From Trebonia sp. (lineage in GTDB: Bacteria; Actinomycetota; Actinomycetes; Streptosporangiales; Streptosporangiaceae), in the NCBI GenBank assembly GCA_030038035.1, contig JASHPP010000749.1:1-13307 (forward strand): a DNA stretch of 13,307 bases. The letters are read 5' to 3'. The notes under the pieces were generated by a model that did no database searches, had not been told where the DNA came from, and saw only the letters and a list, made by a program, of their open reading frames with translations. Positions 1-7,137 of this stretch are shown here, piece by piece. A program made the position numbers and the translations under genes. Positions within the stretch are counted from its first letter, which is position 1, and every line of letters begins with the position of its first letter.

Positions 1-171
1 CTCGTCCAAGCCCAAGATAATGGTGCCACCGCCAGGCAGGTTGGCCAGCGCGCTTAGCGATGGCGTGAGACTGTCCGGCAGGCCCCCGCCAGCAGCCTTG
101 ACCTCAACGTTCATTGAGTCGCCGCCGGCACGCCGAAGTTCATCGACGAGCAAGGAGAGATCTCTAGCCAT
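1..171 (-). CDS. AlbA_2-type ATP-binding/putative regulator (partial, N-terminus only)
   Basis: The minus strand from the ATG at 171-169 reads open to the window edge and gives 57 residues; the rest lies outside. It starts MARDLSLLVDELRR and then has E-V-K followed by LPDSLTPSLSALANLPGGG and TIILGLDE. This is the typical start of AlbA_2 (divergent AAA_4, Schlafen-like) proteins: an E-x-K element, a Leu-Pro helix, then ALAN-x-x-GG and the I-x-L-G strand. Such proteins are usually annotated as putative DNA- or RNA-binding regulators; the biochemical role is poorly defined. The start is chosen because the family similarity begins within a few residues of it. The Shine-Dalgarno match upstream is poor. 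A large palindrome ends 17 bases upstream of the start codon and is the obvious candidate operator. The gene reads the same way as the cluster but is separated from it by the 551-residue gene, and probably does not belong to it. Confidence 0.75.
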   Translation of the reverse strand, partial: MARDLSLLVDELRRAGGDSMNVEVKAAGGGLPDSLTPSLSALANLPGGGTIILGLDE

Positions 172-187
172 GCGGCAAACCGTATCG

Positions 188-235
188 CAAATGTGCAACT
201 AATGTGCAGACATCTGCATATTAGCTGCACATTTG
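188..235. promoter_or_regulatory. 48-bp near-perfect palindrome, likely operator for the AlbA_2-type gene
   Basis: Arms 188-210 and 213-235 (23 bases each) are inverted copies with 21/23 matches around a 2-base centre (CA). Each arm carries two ATGTGCA-like half-sites on an 11-base pitch: 191-197 and 202-208 on the left, and inverted copies at 215-221 (TGCATAT) and 226-232 (TGCACAT) on the right. Spacing near one helical turn suggests two protein dimers bound on one DNA face. On the minus strand TAATAT at 223-218 could be a -10 element, but I see no convincing -35. The stretch is AT-rich compared with its surroundings. An operator is favoured over a terminator because the palindrome lies 17 bases upstream of a start codon. 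Confidence 0.7.
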
Positions 236-360
236 ACGTCGCCGGGCCCGCGTGCTCGCCTAATCGCGGTCAAGCGCGCACCCGGCTACAGAGCCCCGGC
301 TCCTCCAACCTCGCAAGCTCCCCTAGCCACCTTGCATGAATCGCAGCGACAAAATGTTGT

Positions 361-2016
361 CTATGCGGCGATTGCGGACGTGCGGATGCCGAGGTCGTCG
401 AGGAGGGCGTGCATGCTGATGCGGAGGTTCTCGTAGTCGGCGTCGATGCGGGTCCAGTGGGCTGGCCTGCGGCCCGGCCTGGGGCTGCGGACCCCGGCCA
501 GGATTGGTGCGATGACGTGGTCGCGGAGTGTCAGGAGCGCGGTGATGGTTCGGGCAGCGGCGGGCGGGATCTGGTAGCGGCGTGACCGCCCGGGTTTGAC
601 AAGCAGGTCCTTGCCGCGCAGTTTGCGCAGGTCATAGGCAGCCTGGCGGGTGGTGTAGCCGTCGGTGCGGGTCATCTGGCGGACCCTGGAGGCGAACTCG
701 GCGGCGGTGAAGCCGTGCGGGGCCGGGGCGAGGGCGACGGCTGCGGCCAGGGCTGCGCGGATCCGGGGCTTGTTGAGGTCGATGCCGGCCGTGCGGGCGG
801 CGCCGGCTGCAGATGGCAGCGGCAGCTCGTCGAGGATGCCGTCGGGGATGAAGCTGATGTCGGCGCAGTCGAGGGCGGTGGCGAACCGGCCGGCGATCCC
901 GGCCAGGCGGGTGATGATCTCGCCGAGGTTGTCCAGGCCGCGCCGGCAGTGCAGTTCTTTGGCGTTGTGGACGGTGGCCTCGAAGCGCAGGACGTGCTCG
1001 CCCTTGGTGTAGGCCTTGACCTGGAGCATGCCGAAGCTGATCCGGAACCAGGCAAGGCCGTACTGCGGTTTCTCGATCACGATCTCCAGCGCGGGCGGGC
1101 CGGCTGCCCGGTTGCGGTGCGGCCGGGTCTTCAGCCCGAAGATGGCCCGCACCGCGGGCAGGTCCAGCCGGGACCGGGTGCGGTCCAGTACCCGGTTGAA
1201 CAGGTCTTCCATCTGCCCGCCGGAGGCGAACAGCAGGTTGCGGCTGTATTCGGCCTGGTAGACCGAATAGCCGTAGCGGAACCCGCTGGCCAGCTGCTCG
1301 CTGGTGTCCAGGCCGAAGCACAGGCAGGCGGTATAGATCCACCGCTCACAGGCCTGGCCCAGGCGCCCTATAGCCGCGGGCTGCGACAAGGCATCTGCGA
1401 CCCGGGCCAGGCCCTGCGGATCCGCGACCTCAGTAAAGCAGTTGCCCTCCTTCACGAAGCCGGCCCCCTCGCCCTGGGCCGCGATCGCGACGTACTCGTG
1501 GCCGTTCAGGATCACCTGCGCAGGCCAGGGCGGGTGCCCGGACATCTTGACCACCATGTGCCCCCAGGCCGGGTCCATGATGTGGAAGCTGTAGTGGTAG
1601 ACGTACTCGGTCTTCTTCTGAAGGCTGGTGATCGCCCCGCGCGCTGACCGGTTCACCTTCCACACGCTCGCCGGCGCCTTCGCCGCCAAGACCAGGAACA
1701 CGCCCGTGCTGACCGTGTTCTCCGCCAGGTACTGCTCGGCGATCTCGTGCTTGCGCTCCCCGGCCGTGCAGTAGATGACCGGGACGCCGTTCGCCTTTGC
1801 CCACGCCTTGACCCGGCGGGCGAAACGGCCCGCCATCCGCATCAGGTGCGCGTCGTCGAGCTTCTCGTCGCTGCCGTCGTGCAGCCGCCGCCACCAGGTC
1901 CGGAACCCTCCCGGATTATGCCCCAGCGAGAAGTAGGCGTTCAGCACGACACGGTCGACGCAGTCATAAGAACCGGTCAGCAGGTCCCCGTAACGCTCGG
2001 AGAAGTCATCAGCCAC
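361..2016 (-). CDS. Conserved protein of unknown function, multi-copy actinobacterial family, C-terminal winged-helix-like
   Basis: 551 residues from a GTG start at 2016-2014; no good Shine-Dalgarno is visible and the start rests on reading frame and the conserved-looking N-terminus (YGDLLTGSYDCVDRVVLNAYF). I recognise the layout from memory as a large family often present in several copies per actinobacterial genome, with no assigned function. Family-like elements are a central stretch YHYSFHIMDPAWGHMVVKMS followed by P-x-x-x-x-V-x-L-NGHEYVA, a later segment (I-S-F-G-M-L-Q-V-K-A-Y-T-K-G-E-H-V-L-R-F-E) with alternating strands, and a C-terminal part (about residues 440-500) reading YTTRQAAYDLRKLRGKDLL then GRSRRYQIPP, which looks like a winged helix-turn-helix. 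No transmembrane segment or signal peptide is seen. Multi-copy occurrence suggests mobility, but I found no convincing terminal inverted repeats or target duplication around it. The 189 bases downstream (172-360) hold only the palindrome at 188-235. It appears unrelated to the sugar cluster upstream. Confidence 0.7.
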   Translation of the reverse strand: MADDFSERYGDLLTGSYDCVDRVVLNAYFSLGHNPGGFRTWWRRLHDGSDEKLDDAHLMRMAGRFARRVKAWAKANGVPVIYCTAGERKHEIAEQYLAENTVSTGVFLVLAAKAPASVWKVNRSARGAITSLQKKTEYVYHYSFHIMDPAWGHMVVKMSGHPPWPAQVILNGHEYVAIAAQGEGAGFVKEGNCFTEVADPQGLARVADALSQPAAIGRLGQACERWIYTACLCFGLDTSEQLASGFRYGYSVYQAEYSRNLLFASGGQMEDLFNRVLDRTRSRLDLPAVRAIFGLKTRPHRNRAAGPPALEIVIEKPQYGLAWFRISFGMLQVKAYTKGEHVLRFEATVHNAKELHCRRGLDNLGEIITRLAGIAGRFATALDCADISFIPDGILDELPLPSAAGAARTAGIDLNKPRIRAALAAAVALAPAPHGFTAAEFASRVRQMTRTDGYTTRQAAYDLRKLRGKDLLVKPGRSRRYQIPPAAARTITALLTLRDHVIAPILAGVRSPRPGRRPAHWTRIDADYENLRISMHALLDDLGIRTSAIAA

Positions 2017-2040
2017 GAACCGACGGTAGACCCGCAGCTC

Positions 2041-2052
2041 ATGTCAGGACAT
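2041..2052. promoter_or_regulatory. Short palindrome ATGTC-AG-GACAT upstream of the 551-residue gene
   Basis: A perfect 5-base inverted repeat around AG, 24 bases upstream of the GTG start of the 551-residue gene. It could be a small operator for that gene or a third hairpin in the terminator region. It is short enough to occur by chance. Confidence 0.3.
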
Positions 2053-2062
2053 CAGCCGAACT

Positions 2063-2100
2063 GCCCCGAAGGGGCCACTCCTTCCGGGCGAAGTCCCGGA
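2063..2100 (-). terminator. Tandem GC hairpins, candidate terminator of the sugar cluster
   Basis: In leftward transcription, 34 bases after the MFS stop codon come TCCGGG/CCCGGA (2083-2088 with 2095-2100, 6-bp stem, 6-base loop) and then GCCCC-GAA-GGGGC (2063-2067 with 2071-2075, 5-bp stem, 3-base loop). There is no T-run. Tandem GC-rich stems without a U-tail are common as actinobacterial terminators. The position between the last cluster gene and an unrelated gene supports this reading. The stems are short. Confidence 0.5.
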
Positions 2101-2134
2101 CGGAGCGTAGAGATCCTTGGAACCCAAGTTGATT

Positions 2135-3430
2135 TTACTGAACGGACCGTGGTTCCACCGGTTCAGGATCTATGACCGAGCGCGCCTGAGCCTGGCCAGT
2201 CCTCCGTGTTCGGATCGCGAGCAGGAACAAGCCGATGCCCGCCACGTTCATCAAGGCCATCACCCACCAGAGCGTGACGGGGCGCGCGAGGAGACTGGTC
2301 ATAAGAGCAGGAGAAACGGCGATTCCTAGTGAGGTTCCGGTGTGAAACAGACCGACTACCCGTCCGGAGTTCTGCTCCGTGGTCATATCCATGACCGAGG
2401 TGCTGGTGACTGGAAAGAAGATCAACGCGCTAATACCGAGTAGCACCGTCACGGCCAGGGCGATCCCGGTGCCTGCCATCGGCCGGGGGCTAGTACCCGA
2501 GAACGCGATCAGCACCAGCATTGCGCTGACGCTAAGCCCGCACGCGGCGATCAGTTGGACGGGCCGGCGCACTGGGCGGATCGCCTTTGTCATCGGAGAC
2601 TGCCCGGTGAAGATCAGCAGATAGCCGACCGCAAACATAGTCGGGGCGACCCAAGCGCCCAGATGCCAGTCGCGAACATAGAAGACGGGGAAGGCGAGGG
2701 CGCCGAGGAGTCCGATCGGGGTGCACAGGAACTGCGCCAAGGCCGCAAGCGTGTAACTGCGATTACGCAGGACAGCACCCCAGCCGACCTGGCGTGCCTC
2801 GTCGATCGCGGGCGCAGGGGTGGACCGACCGATCGGATTGCACCCGATCAGAATGGCGGAGGCCACGCACGTTGCGATGTTCAGCAAGACGAAGACCGAG
2901 ACTCGGCCGTGCCCGCCCACCGCGAGCAGCAATGCCGCGAGGCCTGCGCCGCTGAGAACGGATGCGGCCTTGATGGACTCGATGAACGAGAACCAGGTGT
3001 CGAAGCCACCCTCGGCCGACAACTCTTTAAGGTACGGGAGCCAGCATGACCAGAACATCCGGTCCGCGACCGCCACAAGAAGCATGCCACCGAAGACGAG
3101 CGCCTGACTAGGCCAGACGGCGACGAGGTAATAGCAGACGTATCCGCACGCGGAACACAAATTGTTGGCCACGAGCACGCGTTTGGGACCGAAACGCTGA
3201 ACCAGCTCGCCGCCTGTGACGCTCATGGGGAGCGACACGAACGTGGCCACGGACAGCAAGAATCCTAGTGTGACCACCGAGAAGGGCGACACGATGACGA
3301 AGTAAAGGAGCGAGATCGGCAGGATCAGACCGACGCCGAATGTATCAGTCGTCACCGCGAGCAGGATGCGCCCGCGCCCCGCCAAATTTGGTAGGCCAAG
3401 TCGGCGGGCCAGCCGGGCCGATTGGGCCAT
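2135..3430 (-). CDS. MFS transporter, putative product exporter
   Basis: 431 residues from the ATG at 3430-3428, with about 12 hydrophobic segments and a central cytoplasmic loop around residues 200-222. After the second hydrophobic segment, GGELVQRFGPKRVL (about 73-86) matches the MFS motif A loop (G-x3-x-x-RxGPKR). The early T-D-T-F-G-V-G-L-I-L-P in helix 1 is typical of drug/efflux-type MFS proteins, and the length is normal for a 12-helix member. It is the last gene of the leftward cluster, 17 bases after the FkbM methyltransferase stop codon, and is followed by tandem hairpins. The Shine-Dalgarno match (GGTGGTG) is mediocre, and translation may depend on the upstream gene. By position the inferred role is export of, or self-protection from, the cluster product. 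The substrate cannot be read from the sequence. Confidence 0.85.
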   Translation of the reverse strand: MAQSARLARRLGLPNLAGRGRILLAVTTDTFGVGLILPISLLYFVIVSPFSVVTLGFLLSVATFVSLPMSVTGGELVQRFGPKRVLVANNLCSACGYVCYYLVAVWPSQALVFGGMLLVAVADRMFWSCWLPYLKELSAEGGFDTWFSFIESIKAASVLSGAGLAALLLAVGGHGRVSVFVLLNIATCVASAILIGCNPIGRSTPAPAIDEARQVGWGAVLRNRSYTLAALAQFLCTPIGLLGALAFPVFYVRDWHLGAWVAPTMFAVGYLLIFTGQSPMTKAIRPVRRPVQLIAACGLSVSAMLVLIAFSGTSPRPMAGTGIALAVTVLLGISALIFFPVTSTSVMDMTTEQNSGRVVGLFHTGTSLGIAVSPALMTSLLARPVTLWWVMALMNVAGIGLFLLAIRTRRTGQAQARSVIDPEPVEPRSVQ

Positions 3431-3447
3431 CGAGCATCACCACCGCT

Positions 3448-4188
3448 TCACTGAAGGCACAATTTGCTCGCGTGAACGACATACAGCCCGACGTCGCGAG
3501 GAACGAGCGGCGCGTGGTTCACGATGACGGCGAATCCTTTTCTTTGCAGCAGGGTTCGAATTTGTTCAAGACGGCCGTCGGAATCGTCAACTTCTAGCAC
3601 CAGAGCGCGGATCCGGGCCCAGTCGGGGTCAGACAGTCCCGCCAGCACCTCGGCCTCCGCGCCTTCGACATCGATCTTGACCAAGTCGATGACGCACAGC
3701 TCCGGATGACGGGCGAGAACCGCCGAAAGTGTGGTCATATCGACCCACAGGGTCGTTGAATTTTCGAGCTGCGGCATTTTAAACTTCTTGCTTTCTGGGT
3801 ACAGTGTAGAATTACCGGGGGCTGCCGGATAATACGTAAACTGCGCAGTAGCGCTCGCAGCGCCGAGCGCCAGCGGGTACACGGTGACGCCCGCCAGCTC
3901 GTGGAGCAGAATGTTTTTCTGTAGAGCGCCTAGAGTATCCGGCATTGGCTCAAATGCCAATATCTTTGCACGCGGACTGCAGGCCTTGGCGCGCAAGGTG
4001 AAAAGGCCGACATTGGCGCCGATGTCCAGCACCACCCCATCGTCGGGGATGCCCGCAATGTCACTGCCGTAAGCCTCGCCGAATACCTCTTGGTAGATGA
4101 GCCGCAACTCGAAGAATTCCCCGCTGGGATCCCTCGGCGCGTAGCATTCAAAATCTGCGGACAGCCGGACGAGGCTGACAGCGCTCAC
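3448..4188 (-). CDS. FkbM family SAM-dependent methyltransferase
   Basis: 246 residues from a GTG start at 4188-4186, preceded by AGGGAG about 8 bases upstream. SAM motif I is VVLDIGANVGLFTL (about residues 52-65), followed by the acidic loop AFEPMPDTLGALQKN and the family hallmark VKIDVEGAEAEVLAGL (about 169-184). Together these define the FkbM methyltransferase family (Methyltransf_21). Characterised relatives O-methylate sugar or polyketide hydroxyls, so methylation of a sugar hydroxyl on the cluster product is a reasonable inference. It starts 11 bases after the PurN-like gene and ends 17 bases before the MFS gene, so co-transcription is likely. The stretch at roughly 3770-3990 is richer in A/T codons (AAA, TTT, TAT) than its neighbours, suggesting a different recent origin for this gene or part of it. 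Confidence 0.85.
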   Translation of the reverse strand: MSAVSLVRLSADFECYAPRDPSGEFFELRLIYQEVFGEAYGSDIAGIPDDGVVLDIGANVGLFTLRAKACSPRAKILAFEPMPDTLGALQKNILLHELAGVTVYPLALGAASATAQFTYYPAAPGNSTLYPESKKFKMPQLENSTTLWVDMTTLSAVLARHPELCVIDLVKIDVEGAEAEVLAGLSDPDWARIRALVLEVDDSDGRLEQIRTLLQRKGFAVIVNHAPLVPRDVGLYVVHASKLCLQ

Positions 4189-4199
4189 GGAGATTCTCC

Positions 4200-4823
4200 C
4201 TAAGCCGACGGCTGCACTTGCACGGTGTCTCCGGCGTGAACAACGCGTCCTTCGGTGAAGGCTCGCAGTACCCGGGGCAGGAACTCGCTTTCCAGCGCGA
4301 TCACCCGCGCGGTGACACTCCCGACGGTGTCACCCACATCCACGGGGAGGGGCTCTTGGGCGATGATCGGCCCCGCGCTGAGGGTTAGCGGCGTCCGGAA
4401 GTGAATCGTTACGCCGATGGTCTTGACCCCGGCGTCCAAGGCGGGACCGATTGCCTCGTCCAATTCGCCGAAGGCCGACAGCAGAGCCGGGTACATGCTG
4501 ATCGTGTCGTAGGGGATGCGCTCGAAGAAACTGGGTTCCAGCGGCTCGCTGTAACCGCCGACGACAACGAAGTTGACGTCGGCGCGCAGCAGGTGATCGG
4601 CGATCGCGGCATCTCGATCCGATCGGGAAGTGTAGTCGTCGACCGGGAAGGCGGCTACGTGGGCAACGCCGGCGCCCCGAGCCACATCGAGCGCCGGGCA
4701 ATCCCGGTTGCTCGCCACCGCGACGACCTCGCCAGCCAGAGATCCGTCTCCGGATACTCGCAAAAGGGTCTTGAGAACGCTGCCGTTTCCCGAGACCAGC
4801 AGGCCGATCTTGAGCTCTTTCAT
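4200..4823 (-). CDS. PurN-fold formyltransferase-like protein lacking the catalytic triad
   Basis: 207 residues from the ATG at 4823-4821, with AAGGGAG about 7 bases upstream. It is colinear with glycinamide ribonucleotide formyltransferase (PurN) throughout. The phosphate-binding loop LLVSGNGSVLKTLL (8-21), VASNRDCPALDVARGAGV (36-53), NFVVVGGYSEPLEPSFFERI (84-103), TIHFRTP (139-145), AGPIIAQEPLP (150-160) and TARVIALESEFLPRVL (171-186) all match. The three key residues of E. coli PurN are changed: Asn106 is Ser109, His108 is Tyr111 (SMYPALLS instead of NIHPSLLP) and Asp144 is Ser149 (LSAGP instead of LDGGP). Only the equivalent of His137 (His141) remains. Ordinary 10-formyl-THF transfer to GAR is therefore unlikely, and it is not a purine-pathway gene. 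It sits 25 bases after the histidine phosphatase and 11 before FkbM. It could act on another substrate or be a non-catalytic partner. Confidence 0.8.
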   Translation of the reverse strand: MKELKIGLLVSGNGSVLKTLLRVSGDGSLAGEVVAVASNRDCPALDVARGAGVAHVAAFPVDDYTSRSDRDAAIADHLLRADVNFVVVGGYSEPLEPSFFERIPYDTISMYPALLSAFGELDEAIGPALDAGVKTIGVTIHFRTPLTLSAGPIIAQEPLPVDVGDTVGSVTARVIALESEFLPRVLRAFTEGRVVHAGDTVQVQPSA

Positions 4824-4848
4824 CCGTTCGCTCCCTTTTCGCTTATCT

Positions 4849-5475
4849 TCACTTTTTCGCTTCTACGGGGACCGCCAGGTCGTCCCAGGACAGGCAGTTC
4901 GCGCTCGCACCATCGGCGAGCACTTCGATCACCGCCGTGTTGCGCAGCAGGCGCCCGGTCCCGAAGGCCGGGGTCAGATTGGCGCAGAGCCAGGGGATTC
5001 CGGTCTGCAACAGCCCTCCGTGGCTAACCAGAACGACCGTCTGTCCGCTATGCCGGGTCGTGACCTCGGCGACTAGGTCGATCAGCCGACTCCGCATGGA
5101 GTGGCCGGTCTCGCCGGTGGTGCCGATACGCGCGTCGAGGTTTCCCGAGCACCATTCGTCGAGCGCGTGATTGAGAACGGAGAAGGCTTCCTCGTCACTC
5201 CTGCCGTCGAGCTCGCCCGCCGATACCTCGGTTAGCTCGGGACGCACGACAACGGGGATGCCGTGCGGGTCGGCGAGGATCTTTGCCGTCTGCCGTGCCC
5301 GTTCCAGTGGGCTGGAGTAGATCGCAGCTATGGCGGAGGCGGCAAGTTGCGAGGCCAGGTCAGCAGACTGAGCCACGCCCAGATCACTGAGCGGCCCGCC
5401 TGGCGGGCCGGTCGAGATCTCACCACGAGCATTGTGCACCGTCTGGCCGTGTCTGACGAAAAGAAGCCGCGCCAT
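4849..5475 (-). CDS. Histidine phosphatase superfamily (phosphoglycerate mutase-like) phosphatase
   Basis: 208 residues from the ATG at 5475-5473, with AAGG about 7 bases upstream. The N-terminal RHG motif is FVRHGQT (Arg8, phospho-acceptor His9). Other active-site residues are in place: Arg59 in SSPLERARQTA, Glu83 in ELTEVSAGELDGR (proton donor region) and the second His152 in VLVSHGG. The length is normal for cofactor-independent single-domain phosphatases of this superfamily, and all four catalytic positions are intact, so it should be an active phosphomonoesterase. The substrate is unknown; in this setting a sugar phosphate or a nucleotide released by the neighbouring NUDIX hydrolase is plausible. 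It lies 20 bases after the NUDIX gene and 25 before the PurN-like gene, in the same likely transcript. Confidence 0.87.
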   Translation of the reverse strand: MARLLFVRHGQTVHNARGEISTGPPGGPLSDLGVAQSADLASQLAASAIAAIYSSPLERARQTAKILADPHGIPVVVRPELTEVSAGELDGRSDEEAFSVLNHALDEWCSGNLDARIGTTGETGHSMRSRLIDLVAEVTTRHSGQTVVLVSHGGLLQTGIPWLCANLTPAFGTGRLLRNTAVIEVLADGASANCLSWDDLAVPVEAKK

Positions 5476-5495
5476 CGCTTACCTTGTTCCTTTGG

Positions 5496-6098
5496 TTATC
5501 CGAGGTGCCCGAAGTGCAGCGCGTACAGCAGCGGAACTGTGCTGAGCGCGCCAGGTATCGACCCGTCGCTGACTAGCCTGCCTATCCGGGAGCGGTCGAC
5601 CCAGATGCGCGAGGTCGCCTCGTAGTCATCGCTGGGCTCGCCGAGGAAGCGGTCGACTTGTGCGAGCATGAAGTGAAACCGCTGCGTGCTCACTCCGTCG
5701 GATGCGTTGCAGGAGAGCAATGGCTTCATCTCACCGACGGCCCAGCCCGTCTCCTCCAGAACCTCGCGGGCGGCGGCCTCGTCGACGGTCTCGCCATCGT
5801 CCACCCCGCCCGCAGGGATTTCGTAGCCGACGGTATCGGTGATGAATCGGTGCCGGTGCAGGAGCAGGACGCCCTTGTGCGGATGGCAGAGCACAACGCC
5901 GACCGCGTCGGCAATCTCCGCCACGTGGTGCTCGTAGGGCTCTCGGCCAGGCGGCTCGACCCGCACGAGAGCAAGGCTGATCCACTTACTGGTGTAGATC
6001 GGGCGGCGGCCGAGCACTTCCCACCGGCGAACCGGTGGCGGGGCCTGTGGGTCGGCCGCATCCGTCGTGTCCACAATGTCGTTCACGGTTGACAACAC
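5496..6098 (-). CDS. NUDIX hydrolase (ADP-ribose pyrophosphatase-like)
   Basis: 200 residues from a GTG at 6098-6096. A second GTG at 6086-6084 has a better placed GGAG upstream and could be the real start; the first 20 or so residues are low-complexity. The NUDIX box runs over residues 97-119: it starts at GGVDDGE, has seven residues before REVLEETG, and fits G-x5-E-x7-RE-U-x-EE-x-G-U exactly, with Trp at the last position. It is preceded by TVGYEIPAG, typical of ADP-ribose/NDP-sugar pyrophosphatases. Such enzymes split nucleoside diphosphates linked to another group, here most plausibly an NDP-sugar or cofactor, and need a divalent metal. It follows the SDR gene by 49 bases and precedes the histidine phosphatase by 20. 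The two hydrolases may act in series (diphosphate cleavage, then dephosphorylation). Confidence 0.87.
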   Translation of the reverse strand: MLSTVNDIVDTTDAADPQAPPPVRRWEVLGRRPIYTSKWISLALVRVEPPGREPYEHHVAEIADAVGVVLCHPHKGVLLLHRHRFITDTVGYEIPAGGVDDGETVDEAAAREVLEETGWAVGEMKPLLSCNASDGVSTQRFHFMLAQVDRFLGEPSDDYEATSRIWVDRSRIGRLVSDGSIPGALSTVPLLYALHFGHLG

Positions 6099-6147
6099 TC
6101 CATCCGGCTCGCCTTCCGCCTGTCCCGGGGCCAGCGGCCCCCCACCG

Positions 6148-7137
6148 TCAGCAGCCCTCCCCAGCCGCCTCGTACCACTCCGTCATCAGCGCACGGGCGG
6201 TCACCCTGATCGCTTCATCCGACGTGTAAATTGGCCGCCAACCTCGGTCCAGCAGCCGCTCAGGCCACACGTTCAGCGTTGGCACGTCTCCTCGCCAGCC
6301 CTGCTCGCCTTCGCTGGCTGTCACGTGGGGTGTCCCCTGCGGGAATTCCGCTGCGACGCATGCGGCCACCTGCAAGGCGCTGATGGCGTCTGTGTTGCAC
6401 ACGTTGAACACCTCGCAGGCGCCGACCTCAGCTTCAGGGAGCGACAGCAGGGCGCTGACGCAATCATCGACGTGCAGATAGCTGCGGGTTTGGCGCCCAT
6501 CTCCCAAGAGTTGTATGCGGTCCGGGTCGACTGCGAGCCGCTGGACCAAGTCATAAACGATGCCGCGCCGCATTCCGGGCCCGACGATGTTCGATAGCCT
6601 GCAAGCGACTCCAGTCAGGCCGAGCTCTGATGCGTAGGCAGAAAGGAAACCTTCGGCCGCCATCTTTCCCGCCGCGAACCGCGAGGTGGGGGCAAGAATC
6701 CCAGAGCGCTCCGTGATGCGCCCGGAGACGTGGGCAGGCGAGTAAACGAGCTGGCTCGACGTCAGAACCACCGTGTGGATGGTGGAGTTCCGGCCGAGCG
6801 CCAGCGCTTCGAGGAGCGCTACGGTGCCGGCCACGGTTTCCTGCAGGTCGGCGAGCCGGGCTGCGCGATCCCCCCGGTTTTCAGTGTTGGCCGCGAGGTG
6901 GTAGACGACCGCGGGACCGTCGATCAGCGGCAGCAGCTGTTCGGGGGAATTCATGCTCATCTGCTGGTAGCGCACTCCGTCGTCGCCATCGAACGAGTGG
7001 AGTCGGGTCGCCTCCGACCAGTCGACGCGGTCTGCGACGGTCACCGCCGTGCCCTGCGCCCTGAGCGCCGCGACGAGCGCGGCCCCGATAAAGCCCGCTC
7101 CGCCAGTGACGAGCACTGAATGCGGCTCATCGATCAT
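6148..7137 (-). CDS. NAD-dependent epimerase/dehydratase family protein (extended SDR) with Phe at the catalytic Tyr position
   Basis: 329 residues from the ATG at 7137-7135, which overlaps the nucleotidyltransferase stop as ATGA. The Rossmann motif is VLVTGGAGFIGAAL (8-21), and Asp36 after strand 2 (TVADRV) points to NAD(H). VYHLAA (78-83), TSSQLVY (126-132), CRLSNIVGPG (179-188) and RSYLHVDD (218-225) are all as in sugar-nucleotide epimerases/dehydratases. The YxxxK active site reads TSRFAAGKMAAE (151-162): Lys158 is present but Tyr is replaced by Phe154 (codon TTC). The nearby Ser127/Ser128 are kept. Loss of the catalytic Tyr is unusual in an otherwise complete enzyme and implies altered acid/base chemistry, another Tyr acting instead, or a non-redox role. 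By position it should act on the NDP-sugar made by the coupled nucleotidyltransferase. Confidence 0.87.
   Translation of the reverse strand: MIDEPHSVLVTGGAGFIGAALVAALRAQGTAVTVADRVDWSEATRLHSFDGDDGVRYQQMSMNSPEQLLPLIDGPAVVYHLAANTENRGDRAARLADLQETVAGTVALLEALALGRNSTIHTVVLTSSQLVYSPAHVSGRITERSGILAPTSRFAAGKMAAEGFLSAYASELGLTGVACRLSNIVGPGMRRGIVYDLVQRLAVDPDRIQLLGDGRQTRSYLHVDDCVSALLSLPEAEVGACEVFNVCNTDAISALQVAACVAAEFPQGTPHVTASEGEQGWRGDVPTLNVWPERLLDRGWRPIYTSDEAIRVTARALMTEWYEAAGEGC

Noticed and set aside
715..1647. Long plus-strand open frame of 310 codons opposite the 551-residue gene
   Set aside because: Its translation is a Gly/Ala/Asp/Val/Gln-rich stretch with no family motif, while the minus strand gives a protein with recognisable family segments. 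It is a by-product of GC-rich codon structure.
361..2134. Insertion sequence boundaries around the 551-residue gene
   Set aside because: I looked for inverted ends and a target duplication between 236-360 and 2017-2134 and found only short chance palindromes.
4200..4823. Housekeeping purN of purine biosynthesis
   Set aside because: The catalytic Asn, His and Asp are all replaced, and the neighbours are sugar and methylation genes rather than purine genes such as purH.
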